NCBI RefSeq assembly: GCF_021398735.1
Contig: NZ_CP090350.1
Coordinates: 1 to 64,000, forward strand
From: Methylobacterium oryzae
GTDB lineage: Bacteria > Pseudomonadota > Alphaproteobacteria > Rhizobiales > Beijerinckiaceae
DNA length: 64,000 nt
Direction: 5' to 3'
The notes beneath the pieces are model-generated. The model was not told the origin of the DNA. It did not search any database and was given only the letters and a program-made list of their open reading frames with translations. Shown here in pieces: positions 33,208 through 42,258 of the stretch. Position 1 is the first letter of the stretch. Every line of letters starts with the position of its first letter. The translations under genes and the position numbers were made by a program.

Positions 33208-33717
33208 ATGGCGGCGGTATCATTGGATGCCCTACATCGCAGTGAGAACCTGAACCTCCAGCGGTTCCTTCTTCGCAAACTCGGGAACCCTGCCGACGCA
33301 GCCGACGCCGCGCAGGAGACGTATCTTCGCCTCGTCAAAGCACTCACGACCACCGACTTGGAGCATCCGCGCCTCTTCCTGTTCCACCTCGCGCGCAACG
33401 TCGCCGCCAATCTCGGCAAGCGCCGCCGGTTCGAAGCGCGCCTCTTCCGATCCATGACCGATCTCGAACTGTCGAGCGTCGTGGACGGGCACGCCCAGAC
33501 CGAGACGCAGGTGATCGCCCGCGAGCAGCTGCGCCTCGTGGCGGCAACGATCGACGGGCTGCCGCCGCGCTGCCGGGAGGCGTTCCTGCTCAGCACCGTC
33601 GAGGGCCTCTCGAACTGGGAGGTCGCCGTCCGTCTCGGCGTCAGCCGCAACATGGTCGAGAAGCACCTCATCACGGCGCTGCTGCACATTCGTCGCGCGT
33701 GTCACGAGTTTTTCTGA
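33208..33717 (+). CDS. ECF sigma factor, FecI-like
   Basis: 169 residues with GGAG before the ATG. Sigma-70 region 2 is seen at about 14-75 (FLLRKLGNPADAADAAQETY, LFLFHLARNVAANL), and region 4 at about 108-160 (LPPRCREAFLLSTVEGLSNW, then VAVRLGVSRNMVEKHL). The pairing with a FecR-type gene 73 bases downstream is typical of iron/siderophore-type cell-surface signalling. Normally a TonB-dependent receptor follows; here an autotransporter barrel does. Confidence 0.93.
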   Translation: MAAVSLDALHRSENLNLQRFLLRKLGNPADAADAAQETYLRLVKALTTTDLEHPRLFLFHLARNVAANLGKRRRFEARLFRSMTDLELSSVVDGHAQTETQVIAREQLRLVAATIDGLPPRCREAFLLSTVEGLSNWEVAVRLGVSRNMVEKHLITALLHIRRACHEFF

Positions 33718-33725
33718 TCGGGCAC

Positions 33726-33754
33726 GTCAGGAGTTCGCGGCCTCGATGGTCTTC
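33726..33754 (+). repeat. 29-bp repeat, copy 1 (after the sigma gene)
   Basis: Begins GTCAGGAGTTCGCGGCCTCG, 9 bases after the sigma-factor stop. It matches the copy at 34765-34793 at about 25 of 29 positions, with one compensating single-base gap pair. It may be a conserved regulatory or recombinogenic sequence of FecIR loci. Confidence 0.75.
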
Positions 33755-33789
33755 ATAGGTCGGACGGGCGGAGCGGGCAGCGGGTCGAC

Positions 33790-34737
33790 ATGGAGGAGGA
33801 GCGCAAGCCCGCGGGCGACGACGAGGCCGCCGACGACCCGATCTACGCGCGGGCCGCGTTCTGGGTGGTTCGCCTGTCCTCCCCCGACGCGACCGACGCC
33901 GACCGGGCAGCCTTCGAGACCTGGCGCGCCGCCGACCCGGCCCATGCCGAGGCCTACGCGGAGATGGAGGCGTGGCGGGGCATCGCCGGGCGCGTGCCCG
34001 ATACGCGCCGGCGCAGGCGGCCGCCGCCGACGCGCCTCGTCGGTCTCGCGGCAGCGCTGGGCCTGTCCGGATTCATCACCTACGAGAGCGGGATCCTCGA
34101 CCGTGTCCGCGCCGACGTCTGGACCGGGATCGGGGACATCGAGACGGCGCGGCTCCCCGACGGCAGCCGCGCCGCCCTCAACACCGACACCGCGCTCGTC
34201 CTGCACTTCACGGCCGCCGCGCGCGACGTCCACCTGCTGCGCGGCGAGGCGGTGTTCGATGTCGTGCCCGACAGCGCCCGACCCTTCGTGGTCTACGGCG
34301 GCGGGTTGCGGGTGCGCGCTGTGGGGACGCGCTTCTTCGTCCGGGCCGGCGGGGACGCCGAACCGGTCGGCGTGGCGGAGGGGCGCGTGGACGCGTCGAC
34401 GACCGCGGGCGCCGTGACCATCGGAGCCGGCGAGGTCGCCCTCCGGAGCGCCGACGGCCATCTGACGGTCGAGCGCGGCGATGTGGGGCGCGCCACGACG
34501 TGGCGGGAGGGCAAGCTCGTCGTCACGGGGCAGCCCCTCGCCGCGGTCGTGGCCGACCTGAACCGCTATCGGCGCGGGCGCATCGTCCTGCTCGGTTCGG
34601 GGCTCGGCGCGCAGCGCTTCAGCGGGACGCTCGACATCCGCGACACCGACGACGCGCTCGACGTTCTGGCCGCGACGATGAGCCTGCGCGTCACGCGCCT
34701 GACTCCGTACCTCGTCCTCGTCAGGCCGCCGGCCTGA
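33790..34737 (+). CDS. FecR-type anti-sigma factor
   Basis: 315 residues. The N-terminal DUF4880 part (about 12-65: RAAFWVVRLSSPDATDADRA, FETWRAADPAHAEAY) binds the sigma factor. One membrane segment lies at about 77-98 (LVGLAAALGLSGFITY). The periplasmic FecR domain (about 115-215) includes RLPDGSRAALNTDTAL and LLRGEAVFDV, and a C-terminal STN-like part follows (LDIRDTDDALDVLAATM). In the usual circuit a TonB-dependent receptor's N-terminal signalling domain contacts this C-terminal half. No such receptor is encoded next to it. Confidence 0.92.
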   Translation: MEEERKPAGDDEAADDPIYARAAFWVVRLSSPDATDADRAAFETWRAADPAHAEAYAEMEAWRGIAGRVPDTRRRRRPPPTRLVGLAAALGLSGFITYESGILDRVRADVWTGIGDIETARLPDGSRAALNTDTALVLHFTAAARDVHLLRGEAVFDVVPDSARPFVVYGGGLRVRAVGTRFFVRAGGDAEPVGVAEGRVDASTTAGAVTIGAGEVALRSADGHLTVERGDVGRATTWREGKLVVTGQPLAAVVADLNRYRRGRIVLLGSGLGAQRFSGTLDIRDTDDALDVLAATMSLRVTRLTPYLVLVRPPA

Positions 34738-34764
34738 CGAGGCGAAAAAAACCGACGCGGGGAG

Positions 34765-34793
34765 GTCAGGAGTTTCGCGCCTCGATTGTCGTT
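34765..34793 (+). repeat. 29-bp repeat, copy 2 (after the fecR-type gene)
   Basis: Begins GTCAGGAGTTTCGCGCCTCG, 27 bases after the anti-sigma stop, and overlaps the first codons of the following autotransporter frame. It is near-identical to the copy at 33726-33754, so the anti-sigma gene lies between two direct copies. Confidence 0.75.
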
Positions 34794-36723
34794 TGTCCGT
34801 GAGGGCCACGGCACCGCCCTCACGCTCACCGACCTCGCCGGCCCGGCCTCCGCCGTCCTGGGCAACGGCGCCCTCACGGTCTCCAGTGCGGCCGCCTCCA
34901 CCTATGCCGGCGCCATCCTGGAGACCGCGAGCCCGACCAGCCTGACCAAGGCCGGCCCCGGCACGCTCCTGCTCACCGGCCCCGGCCTCTTCTCCGGCCC
35001 GACCACAATCCAGGCCGGCACGCTCTCCCTCAACGGCCTCTGGACCTCGCCGGTCACGGTCGCGGCCACCGGCACCCTGCGCGGCATCGGCACCGTCGCG
35101 GCCCCGGTCACGGTCGCGGGCGCCCTGCGGCCGGGCAACTCCCCCGGCACGCTCACCGTGCTCGGCCCGGTGGCGTTCGCCCCCGGCAGCAGCCTCGGCC
35201 TCGACATCGACGGACCGGGCACCGGCACCGGCGCGGGCAGCTACGCCCGCCTCCTGGCGCTCGGCCCGACCGGTACGGTCTCGGCCAACGGCACCCTGGT
35301 GCCGGAACTGCGCGGCATCACCGGCAACGCCACGAACAGCTTCACCCCCGCGCTCGGCCAGCGCTTCGGCGTGCTGACAGCGCAGGCCGGGCTGTCGGGC
35401 TCGTTCAGCGGGCTCGCCCAGCCGGCGGCGGGCCTGCCGGCGGCCACGCGCCTCGACGCGCTCTACGCCGCCACCGGCCTCGACCTCGTGGTCACGCCGG
35501 CCGCCTACGGCAGCCTCGCCGGCCTCGGCCTCGCCCAGACCGGCAACGCCCGGGCCGTGGGCGCGGCCCTCGACCTCGCCCGCCCGGCCGCCGGCACGCG
35601 GCCGGACGCGGCGCGGGCGCGGGTGTTCGACCCGCTCTACGCGGCCGGCCCGGCGACGCTGCCGGGCGGCCTGGCGAGCCTGTCGGGCCAGAGCTACGGC
35701 GACGCGGTGATGACCGACCTCGCCGCGCGCCGTCTGCTCTCCGACACGATCGACCGGCACCAGCGCGGGCTGGGCGGGGGCGCGGGCGCGTTCAGCGCGG
35801 GCGATCCGGGCCCGGGCCCGAACCGCACGGCGCTGCAGGTGCGCGGCGGCGCCGGGGCGGCGGCGGCGCCGCTTGGGGTGGGCGAGGGCCGGGTCTGGGC
35901 CGACGCGCTGTACGGGTTCGGCGCGCGCGCCGGCGACCGGGCGGCCACGGGCGCCGGGTTCGACGCGGGCGGGCTGCTGATGGGCGTCGACCGTCAGGTC
36001 GGGGCGGACACGCAGGTCGGCGGTGCGTTCAGCTACCTGCGCGCGGGCGGCACGTCGCGGGGCGCGGGGCTGGGGCGGTTCACCACTGACAGCTACGGCG
36101 GCACGCTCTACGCGAGCACGCGGCTCGGCGCCGTGGTGCTGCGGGGCACGGCGGGGGTGTCGTACGCGGACGGCCGGGTGGACCGGACGGTGGCGCTGGG
36201 CGCGGCGGTGTCGCAGGCGAGCGGGGTGTCGTCGGGCTGGAACGGCGGGGTGTCGGGCTTTGCCGGGTACGCGCTGGCGACCGGCCTGCCGGTCGAGGTC
36301 GTGCCGGAGGTGGGCTTCAGCTACGACCGGCTGACGCGGGGCCGTGTGTCCGAGCGGGGCGGTCTGGTCGGGCAGGGCTTCGGCGGGCAGGGCTTCGCGG
36401 TGGCCGACCTCGACGCGGCGCGCAGCCTGGTCGGCGGGCGGGTGACGAGTTGGGCGTTGGCGGGCATTCCGGACCTGCGGCTGGAGGGTCGGGCGTACTG
36501 GGCGCACGAGCTGGCCGACACGGCGGCTTTGATCCGCTCGAGCCTGTTCGGGGCGGGGTTCGCGGGTCGGACGAGCGCGCTGGGCCGGGACGGCGCGGTT
36601 CTGGGGGTGAGCCTGACGGGGGCGGTCGCCGAGGGCGTGCGGCTGTCAGTGGGCTACACCGGCGACGTCCGCCCGGGCGCCACCGCCCAGGTGTTCACCG
36701 CCGGCCTCCAAGCCGCGTGGTGA
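34786..36723 (+). CDS. Autotransporter beta-barrel protein lacking a signal peptide (probably 5'-truncated)
   Basis: The frame runs from a TTG at 34786 (645 residues); no ATG with a ribosome site exists. It begins in mid-passenger: TSLTKAGPGTLLLTGPGLFS is a passenger-associated repeat normally far from the N-terminus, followed by GNSPGTLTVLGPVAF. The autotransporter barrel occupies about 365-645 (VWADALYGFGARAGDR ... VFTAGLQAAW) and ends in Trp, an accepted last residue. No signal peptide precedes it, and the frame continues without a shift from the anti-sigma gene, separated only by that gene's stop. The 29-bp repeat lies at the junction. The most likely history is a recombination that fused the tail of an autotransporter to a FecIR locus. 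If translated as it stands it could not be exported by Sec. Confidence 0.75.
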   Translation: MSFVREGHGTALTLTDLAGPASAVLGNGALTVSSAAASTYAGAILETASPTSLTKAGPGTLLLTGPGLFSGPTTIQAGTLSLNGLWTSPVTVAATGTLRGIGTVAAPVTVAGALRPGNSPGTLTVLGPVAFAPGSSLGLDIDGPGTGTGAGSYARLLALGPTGTVSANGTLVPELRGITGNATNSFTPALGQRFGVLTAQAGLSGSFSGLAQPAAGLPAATRLDALYAATGLDLVVTPAAYGSLAGLGLAQTGNARAVGAALDLARPAAGTRPDAARARVFDPLYAAGPATLPGGLASLSGQSYGDAVMTDLAARRLLSDTIDRHQRGLGGGAGAFSAGDPGPGPNRTALQVRGGAGAAAAPLGVGEGRVWADALYGFGARAGDRAATGAGFDAGGLLMGVDRQVGADTQVGGAFSYLRAGGTSRGAGLGRFTTDSYGGTLYASTRLGAVVLRGTAGVSYADGRVDRTVALGAAVSQASGVSSGWNGGVSGFAGYALATGLPVEVVPEVGFSYDRLTRGRVSERGGLVGQGFGGQGFAVADLDAARSLVGGRVTSWALAGIPDLRLEGRAYWAHELADTAALIRSSLFGAGFAGRTSALGRDGAVLGVSLTGAVAEGVRLSVGYTGDVRPGATAQVFTAGLQAAW

Positions 36724-37000
36724 CGGCCTCTTGAGCCACGCTCCTCGTCGCGGCCGGGTCGCTCCCGGCACCCGTGCCGATCCCGCAGCATCACGCCGCG
36801 CATCGCACGGCGCGGCGGCGAGGGCAGCGAGGATCTCGGACGCCACCGCTGGATCGTCGCGCACGCCGGCGTGGTCGGCGCGCTTCCGCCGCCTCGCCAT
36901 CCGCTCCGGGCGGCGCGACGATCTCCGCGCGCCTTCGCCCATCCCGTCCGCGCCCTCGTCCGCCGGACCCGGGCCAGAGGGTCGTGTGGCCGACTCCGCG

Positions 37001-38512
37001 TCAGAGGCGTCGGTGAGGAGCCAACTCGAGAGCGGACGCGCCGCGAACCGGCGTGGCAGTCGGATCCGTCGCGGCCGAGTAGGTTTCAGCCGTCCCCTTC
37101 TGCTTACGCTTCGCGGCGTAGAGGGCCGCGTCGGCGTGGCGCAGCAGCACGTCGCGGTCCTGTCCGGCCTCTCGTGACCGCGCGAGGCCGATCGTTCCCG
37201 TCACCCGCGCGATCTGACCCTGCCCTTTCACGACCATCTCGAGGTCGTGCAGGAGGCGCCGCACCATCGCCTGCACGCCCGCGCCATCGCAGCCGGCAGG
37301 CACCAGGATCGCGAACTCGTCGCCCCCCAACCGTGCCGGGAAGCAACCGGCGTAGCAGGGCGCGCGCAACCGCTCGGCTACGCAACGCAGAACCTCGTCG
37401 CCGGCCGCGTGCCCGAGGCGATCGTTCACGCCCTTGAAGCCGTCGAGGTCGATCAGGAGGACAGCCACATCGTCGTCGGAAGCGCGCGCCTCGCGCAGCC
37501 GCGCGTCGAGCGCGCGGTGGAATTCGGCTCGGTTGGCGAGTTGCGTCAGGTCATCGGTGCGCGCCTGATGGCGAAGACGCTGCTCCAAGCTGTGCCGTTC
37601 GGTGATGTCCTGGATCAGGCCGATGAGGGCGACGGGCTTACCCTTGACCAATTCGATCTCGCAGGAGCACCGCACGCGCCGGGCATTGCCCTTGGCGGTC
37701 ACGAAATCGGCGTCCATCTCGAACGGCTCGCCCGTGTCCAGCACGCGCCTGACGGCCGCGCGGAAGAGGGCGCGATCGGGCTCGGGAAAGAAGTTCATGA
37801 TCGCGCCAATCGGCACACCGCCGCTGACGGGCAGCTCGTGAATGACGAAGACGCCGTCCGACCAGGAGGTCGACCGCGTCTCGATATCGTAGCGGTACGA
37901 GCCCATCTCGGCCATGCGCTCCGCCTGCTTGAACTGGCGGCGCTCACGCTCCAGGCCCTCGACGGCCATCCGGCGCTCTTCGGCAGCCTCGGCTGCGCGC
38001 AGGGCCACGGCGCGCGCCTCGATCAGGGCCTCCGCGATGCAGGCCAGCTCTTCGAGCACCTCCAGGTCTGTCGTCGTCGGCTCGCGGGGCTGTTCGTCGA
38101 GGACGCAGAGCGTGCCGATCGTGATCTTGTCGCCGTCGGCTTGCCGGACGCGGACCGGCACGCCCGCGTAGTAGCGGATGTACGGGGCGTTCGTGACGAA
38201 GGGGCTGGCCACGAAGCGAGGGTCGAGGCTGGCATCCGCCACGATCAGCGGAGCCTCCGTCTCGAACACGACGGGGCAGAACGCCTGGGCACGCGGCGTC
38301 TCGGCCGCCAAGGGACCGCAACGCGCCTTGAACCACTGGCGCTCCGGGTCGATCAGGGTGATCGAGGACATGCCGGTGCCGAGCATGCGCTGCGCGAGCT
38401 TGGCGAGTGCATCGAACTCGCGCTCCGGCGGCGTGTCGAGGAGGGCGATCTCGGCCAGCGCCTGCTGGCGGAGTGCCTCGCGCTGGGTATTCGATATGGT
38501 CCCCTGCAGCAC
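37001..38512 (-). CDS. GAF-PAS-GGDEF diguanylate cyclase
   Basis: 503 residues, no membrane segment. A GAF domain covers about 20-165 (ALLDTPPEREFDALAKLAQR, FCPVVFETEAPLIVADA). A short coiled coil follows, then a PAS domain (about 190-310, MAEMGSYRYDIETRSTSWSD, ending IGLIQDITERH). The GGDEF domain is at about 325-480, with intact ARLGGDEFAILV near residue 396. The RxxD inhibitory site that usually precedes the motif is absent (YAGC instead), so product inhibition may be lost. It should make cyclic di-GMP in response to a cytosolic signal sensed by the GAF or PAS domain. It is monocistronic. Confidence 0.93.
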   Translation of the reverse strand: MLQGTISNTQREALRQQALAEIALLDTPPEREFDALAKLAQRMLGTGMSSITLIDPERQWFKARCGPLAAETPRAQAFCPVVFETEAPLIVADASLDPRFVASPFVTNAPYIRYYAGVPVRVRQADGDKITIGTLCVLDEQPREPTTTDLEVLEELACIAEALIEARAVALRAAEAAEERRMAVEGLERERRQFKQAERMAEMGSYRYDIETRSTSWSDGVFVIHELPVSGGVPIGAIMNFFPEPDRALFRAAVRRVLDTGEPFEMDADFVTAKGNARRVRCSCEIELVKGKPVALIGLIQDITERHSLEQRLRHQARTDDLTQLANRAEFHRALDARLREARASDDDVAVLLIDLDGFKGVNDRLGHAAGDEVLRCVAERLRAPCYAGCFPARLGGDEFAILVPAGCDGAGVQAMVRRLLHDLEMVVKGQGQIARVTGTIGLARSREAGQDRDVLLRHADAALYAAKRKQKGTAETYSAATDPTATPVRGASALELAPHRRL

Positions 38513-38855
38513 TGTTCGACCTCGCCGGAGCCAAGATGGTATCCGGGGGATACGACGAGAAGGTTTAATCGAGGGTGCGATGGCCTGACCTTTCGTCGAG
38601 GCCCGGCTTCGTCCTGGGACTGGCGCTGTCCGGCACGCGCGCAGGGGCCGCTCTCACCGCTCTTCTCCCGCGAGCCGGCCGGCAGCTTCCGAGCGGGGGC
38701 GATCCGGCAGCGACCCGGGGTAGCCGTTCCGACGAACATGGCCCCTCCCGGGGGAAACAGCCGAGTGTCCGGCGATGCGGGCTTCGGCCGGCGCTGGGGC
38801 CTCCCGGGCCTGGATCGCTGACCCGTGCGAGAAGCCGCGCGGCGGCGCGCGCGCG
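38513..38855. other. Intergenic region without recognisable gene
   Basis: 343 bases between two minus-strand genes. Frames present are Arg/Pro/Ala-rich shadows. It should hold the promoter of the GGDEF gene at its left end. Confidence 0.45.
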
Positions 38856-39974
38856 TCAGGTGGCTGCCCGCAGGGTGATCCGCGTCAGCTCCGACGGACG
38901 CCCGAGCCGGAGGGCGAAGCCGGGCCAGAGCCCGGTGCCGTTGCTGACGTAGAGCCGCATGGCCCCGACCCGGTACGCCCCCGAGACGAACCCGGAATTG
39001 CCGCGCGCCACCAGCCGGTCCAGGCCGCGGATCATGCCGCCGTGGGTGTGGCCGGAGAGCTGGAGCGCCACGCCGCGCGCCGCGGCCCGCGCGGCGTTGG
39101 CCGGCTGGTGATCCAGCAGAACGATCGGCGCGCCCGGCGGTGCGCCCGCCAGGGCCGCGTCGAGGTCGGGCCCCGGATGCCCCGTGGCGGGCGCGGAGCG
39201 GTCGGTGACGCCGGCCAGCACCAGCGCGCCGCCCCCGCGCCTCAGGATCGTGTGGGTGTTGGCGAGGACGCGGATCCCCAGGCCCGCGAGATGGCGCATC
39301 CAGGAATCGTGGTCGAAGAAGTACTCGTGGTTGCCGGGCACGGCCCAGACACCGTCGCGCGCGCGCAGGGCCCGCAGCGGCGCGACGTCGTCTCGCCGGG
39401 CCTCCAGCGAACCGTCGATGAAGTCGCCGGTCACGACGATCAGGTCGGCCTGGAGGGCGTCGGCCCGCGCGACGACGGCCCGCGCCCAGGCGGCCGGGAA
39501 CAGGCGGCTGATATGCAGGTCGGTCAGGTGCAGGATCGTGTAGCCGTCGAGGCCGGGGGGCAGGTCCGCGATCGCGACCGGGACGTCTTTCAGGGGCGGC
39601 ACGCGCACGGCCTGCCACACGGCGACGGCCGAGAGGCCGGCGGCCGTCGAGGCCACCGCGATGCGCCAGGCGGTCGGGATCGCCCAGCCGCCCCCGGGCA
39701 GAGCCAGCGAGATCAGCGCGACGGCATCGAGGCCGAGCTGCATCACCGCCGCCAGCGCGATCGCACCGAACGCCCAGTTGAACAGGATCACGATCGGGCG
39801 CGGGAATTCGGGCGCGAAGACCGACCCGGAGGAGAGGCGGCTCCACAGGTGGTACTGGGAGGCGACCAGGAGGAGCCCGGCGAGGCCGAGCCTGAGCGCG
39901 AGCGGCACCGGCAGGGGCCACACCACCCGCGCGATGACGTAGGCCGCGGGCAGGCTGGGGATGAGGCGGATCAT
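38856..39974 (-). CDS. Membrane-anchored metallophosphoesterase (YkuE/YaeI-like)
   Basis: 372 residues. Four hydrophobic segments occupy residues about 1-125. The calcineurin-like catalytic domain (about 140-372) has all metal-binding motifs: LHLTDLHISRLF (DxH), VTGDFIDG (GDxxD), VPGNHEYFFD (GNHE), LLDHQP and LSGHTHGGM (GHTHGG). Related proteins hydrolyse phosphodiesters or UDP-diacylglucosamine at the membrane; YkuE-type members are often cell-envelope enzymes. No operon partner. The exact substrate is unknown. Confidence 0.92.
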   Translation of the reverse strand: MIRLIPSLPAAYVIARVVWPLPVPLALRLGLAGLLLVASQYHLWSRLSSGSVFAPEFPRPIVILFNWAFGAIALAAVMQLGLDAVALISLALPGGGWAIPTAWRIAVASTAAGLSAVAVWQAVRVPPLKDVPVAIADLPPGLDGYTILHLTDLHISRLFPAAWARAVVARADALQADLIVVTGDFIDGSLEARRDDVAPLRALRARDGVWAVPGNHEYFFDHDSWMRHLAGLGIRVLANTHTILRRGGGALVLAGVTDRSAPATGHPGPDLDAALAGAPPGAPIVLLDHQPANAARAAARGVALQLSGHTHGGMIRGLDRLVARGNSGFVSGAYRVGAMRLYVSNGTGLWPGFALRLGRPSELTRITLRAAT

Positions 39975-40135
39975 GGGCGGCTACATGGACCGGGCGACGG
40001 CCGAAAGGCAAAGCTCGCGCCGGGCCGCCCGGTGCGCGGCGGCACATGCGGTCGCCTCGCGCGGGTCGGGAGGTGCCCTCTGCCGGCCCGTCGCCCGCCC
40101 CGCCTTCCCCCCGCCGCGCCCGGAGAAGGTCAGCG

Positions 40136-40777
40136 TCAGCGCGCGCCCGGATCGAACCAGGCGCGCAGCGGATCGAGGGTGGTCTCGTGCGCCAGCGGGG
40201 GCGACGCGCCGTCCGGGGCCGCCATGCCCACGCGGTCGTGCCAGTACGTCGCCAGCCCCACCTGCGCCGTGCCCACGAGGTCGAAGGCCGAGCCCGCGAC
40301 GAACAGGCAGCGCGCCGGCTCGACCCCGAGGGCCTGCAGTCCCAGCCGGTAGGGACGCGGATCGGGCTTGTAGAACCCGGCGCGCTCCGCCGTGACGACC
40401 GCGTCGAGTTCGACCCCCAGGCAGCCGGCGGCGATGCGACCCAGACGTTCGGAGCAGTTGGTCACGACGCCGAGCCGCACGGAGCGCGCCGCGAGCGCCT
40501 GCAGGGTCTCCGTCACGCCGGGCCAGGGCCGGAGCTCGCCGTAGCGATCCTCGAGGTCCGCCGCGAGGCGGCGCGGCAGGCCCACCGCCGCGGCGGCCTC
40601 CGCCACGAGATCCTCGTAGGGCTGGTACGCCCCCGTCCGGTAGGTGATCCGCAGGTACTCGGCCCGCCACCGGCGGCCGGCCTCCGTGCTGCCGGCGACC
40701 GAGTCCCACAGGGACCAGCTGTCGAGCAGGGCCGTCAGGAGGTCGAACAGGACGGCGTCGAACCGGTGGGCTGTCAT
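40136..40777 (-). CDS. HAD-family hydrolase (haloacid-dehalogenase-like)
   Basis: 213 residues from the ATG at 40777, with AAGGAGA upstream. The nucleophile loop is VLFDLLTALLDSW: the first Asp is present but the usual second Asp of DxD is Leu, as in 2-haloacid-dehalogenase-type members (DxYGT) rather than typical phosphatases. Motif II is VVTNCS, motif III Lys lies in GFYKPDPRPY, and motif IV is FVAGSAFDLVGT, with one acidic residue. It is in line with, and 241 bases downstream of, the DSD1-type PLP enzyme, a pair that probably works on the same hydroxy- or amino-acid substrate. The reaction is not certain. Confidence 0.85.
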   Translation of the reverse strand: MTAHRFDAVLFDLLTALLDSWSLWDSVAGSTEAGRRWRAEYLRITYRTGAYQPYEDLVAEAAAAVGLPRRLAADLEDRYGELRPWPGVTETLQALAARSVRLGVVTNCSERLGRIAAGCLGVELDAVVTAERAGFYKPDPRPYRLGLQALGVEPARCLFVAGSAFDLVGTAQVGLATYWHDRVGMAAPDGASPPLAHETTLDPLRAWFDPGAR

Positions 40778-41018
40778 GATGGGCTTCTCCTTCCGTATCG
40801 GGCGCCGCATCGGGCGGCGTCGGTGCCGGGGGCCTCGGGCCGCGCCGACCGGGCCCGGAGCGCGCGTCAGTGCGCGCGTCAGTGCGCGCGGGCGGCATGC
40901 GCCGCCCCGAGGAGGGCGGCGGTCACGCGCCTCGCGGTGTCCAGGCGGGCTCCCGCCGCGTCCGGCGCCGCCGGGCGCTCGCGAGGCGCCCGATCCGCGA
41001 CGTCACGGTCGGCGCCGC

Positions 41019-42200
41019 CTACCAGCCATTGATGCGCGGCCAGACGGCGGCGACCCGCCCGTCGGCGTCGAGGACGTGGTAGCGGTCGTACTGGGCGCCC
41101 GTCGCGCAGGCGTGGTTCGGCAGGACGCGCACACGATCGCCGAGGGCCAGGTCGGGGAGGGCGGCGCGGGAGCCCGGGCGCAGGGCGAGGATGCCGTGCT
41201 CCTGGTTGGCGTCGGCGACGATCAGGTCCGGGTAGGGGCGGCCGGCGCGGTCGCAGACCACGCCGTAGCCCTGATCGACCGCCTGCCGGGCCGTGCCCCG
41301 GTCGCGCGACAGCGCCATCCAGCCGGCATCGGTGATGATCCAGCCCTTGTCGCGGCGGTGCCCGATCACGGTGGCGAGCACGCTCACCGCGATGTCGTCG
41401 ACCGCGACGGAGCCGACCCCGGCCTGGAACAGGTCGCCGAACATGAACACGCCGGCACGGACCTCGGTGATCCCGTCGAGGTTCCGGGCGTAGCGCGCGG
41501 TCGGGGTCGAGCCGACGCTTACCACCGGGCACGGCAGGCCCGCCGCGCGCAGGAGGGTGGCCGCCGTCACCGCCGCCGCGCGCTCGCCCTCCGCGGCCGC
41601 GGCGAGATCCTCGGGATCGCTGAGGCCGTAGCTGTCGCCGGCGTGGAGCAGCACGCCGCGCAGGTCCGCCCCCGCGCCGAGCGCGCGCCCGATCGCCACC
41701 AGCAGCGCCGCGTCGGCCGGCTTCACGCCGGAGCGATGCCCGTCGGCGTCGACCTCGATCAGGACCGGTAGACGGTCGCCGGTCCGCGCGGCCCAGGCGG
41801 CGACCGCGTCCGCCTGCTCGATCGAGTCGAGCACCACGGCGAGGTCCGCACCCCAGCGGCGCCGGACCGCTCCGACGCGGTCGAGCTTCTGCGGGGCGAT
41901 GCCGACGCCGTAGATCATGTCCCGGACCCCGCCCTCGGCGAAGTACTCGGCCTCGCGCAGGGTCGAGACGATCGCCGGGCCGGCCGGACCGGTCATCGCC
42001 AGGCGGGCGACGTCGATCGACTTCGCCGTCTTCAGGTGCGGCCGGAAGGCGACGCCCAGCCGGTCCAGGTGCGCCCGCAGCCCCGCGAGGTTCGCGCGCA
42101 GCCGCGCCTCGTCCAGGAGAAGGCACGGTGTCTGAAGAGGACCCGACGCCCCGTCGGCCTCCGCTGACGGCACCTGCGTCCCGACTCCGGTCTCCGGCAT
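41019..42200 (-). CDS. DSD1-family PLP enzyme (D-threonine aldolase / D-serine dehydratase-like)
   Basis: 393 residues from the ATG at 42200 (AGAGAGG upstream). An alanine-racemase-type barrel with the PLP Lys in RPHLKTAKS, a phosphate-binding region at SVGSTPTARY, and a C-terminal zinc site PNHACAT (HxC). These are the hallmarks of the DSD1 group, which cleaves D-threonine or D-3-hydroxyaspartate or dehydrates D-serine. It diverges from a LysR gene, which is therefore the likely regulator. The substrate within the group cannot be assigned from sequence alone. Confidence 0.9.
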   Translation of the reverse strand: MPETGVGTQVPSAEADGASGPLQTPCLLLDEARLRANLAGLRAHLDRLGVAFRPHLKTAKSIDVARLAMTGPAGPAIVSTLREAEYFAEGGVRDMIYGVGIAPQKLDRVGAVRRRWGADLAVVLDSIEQADAVAAWAARTGDRLPVLIEVDADGHRSGVKPADAALLVAIGRALGAGADLRGVLLHAGDSYGLSDPEDLAAAAEGERAAAVTAATLLRAAGLPCPVVSVGSTPTARYARNLDGITEVRAGVFMFGDLFQAGVGSVAVDDIAVSVLATVIGHRRDKGWIITDAGWMALSRDRGTARQAVDQGYGVVCDRAGRPYPDLIVADANQEHGILALRPGSRAALPDLALGDRVRVLPNHACATGAQYDRYHVLDADGRVAAVWPRINGW

Positions 42201-42258
42201 GTCCACGCCTCTCTGTCTCGCTGCCGGGTGACAGATCATGCCGGACCGCGAGACGCCA

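Noticed and set aside
40861..40891. Short repeat TCAGTGCGCGCG downstream of the DSD1-type gene
   Set aside because: Only two and a half copies in GC-rich intergenic DNA with no clear relation to a promoter or gene.
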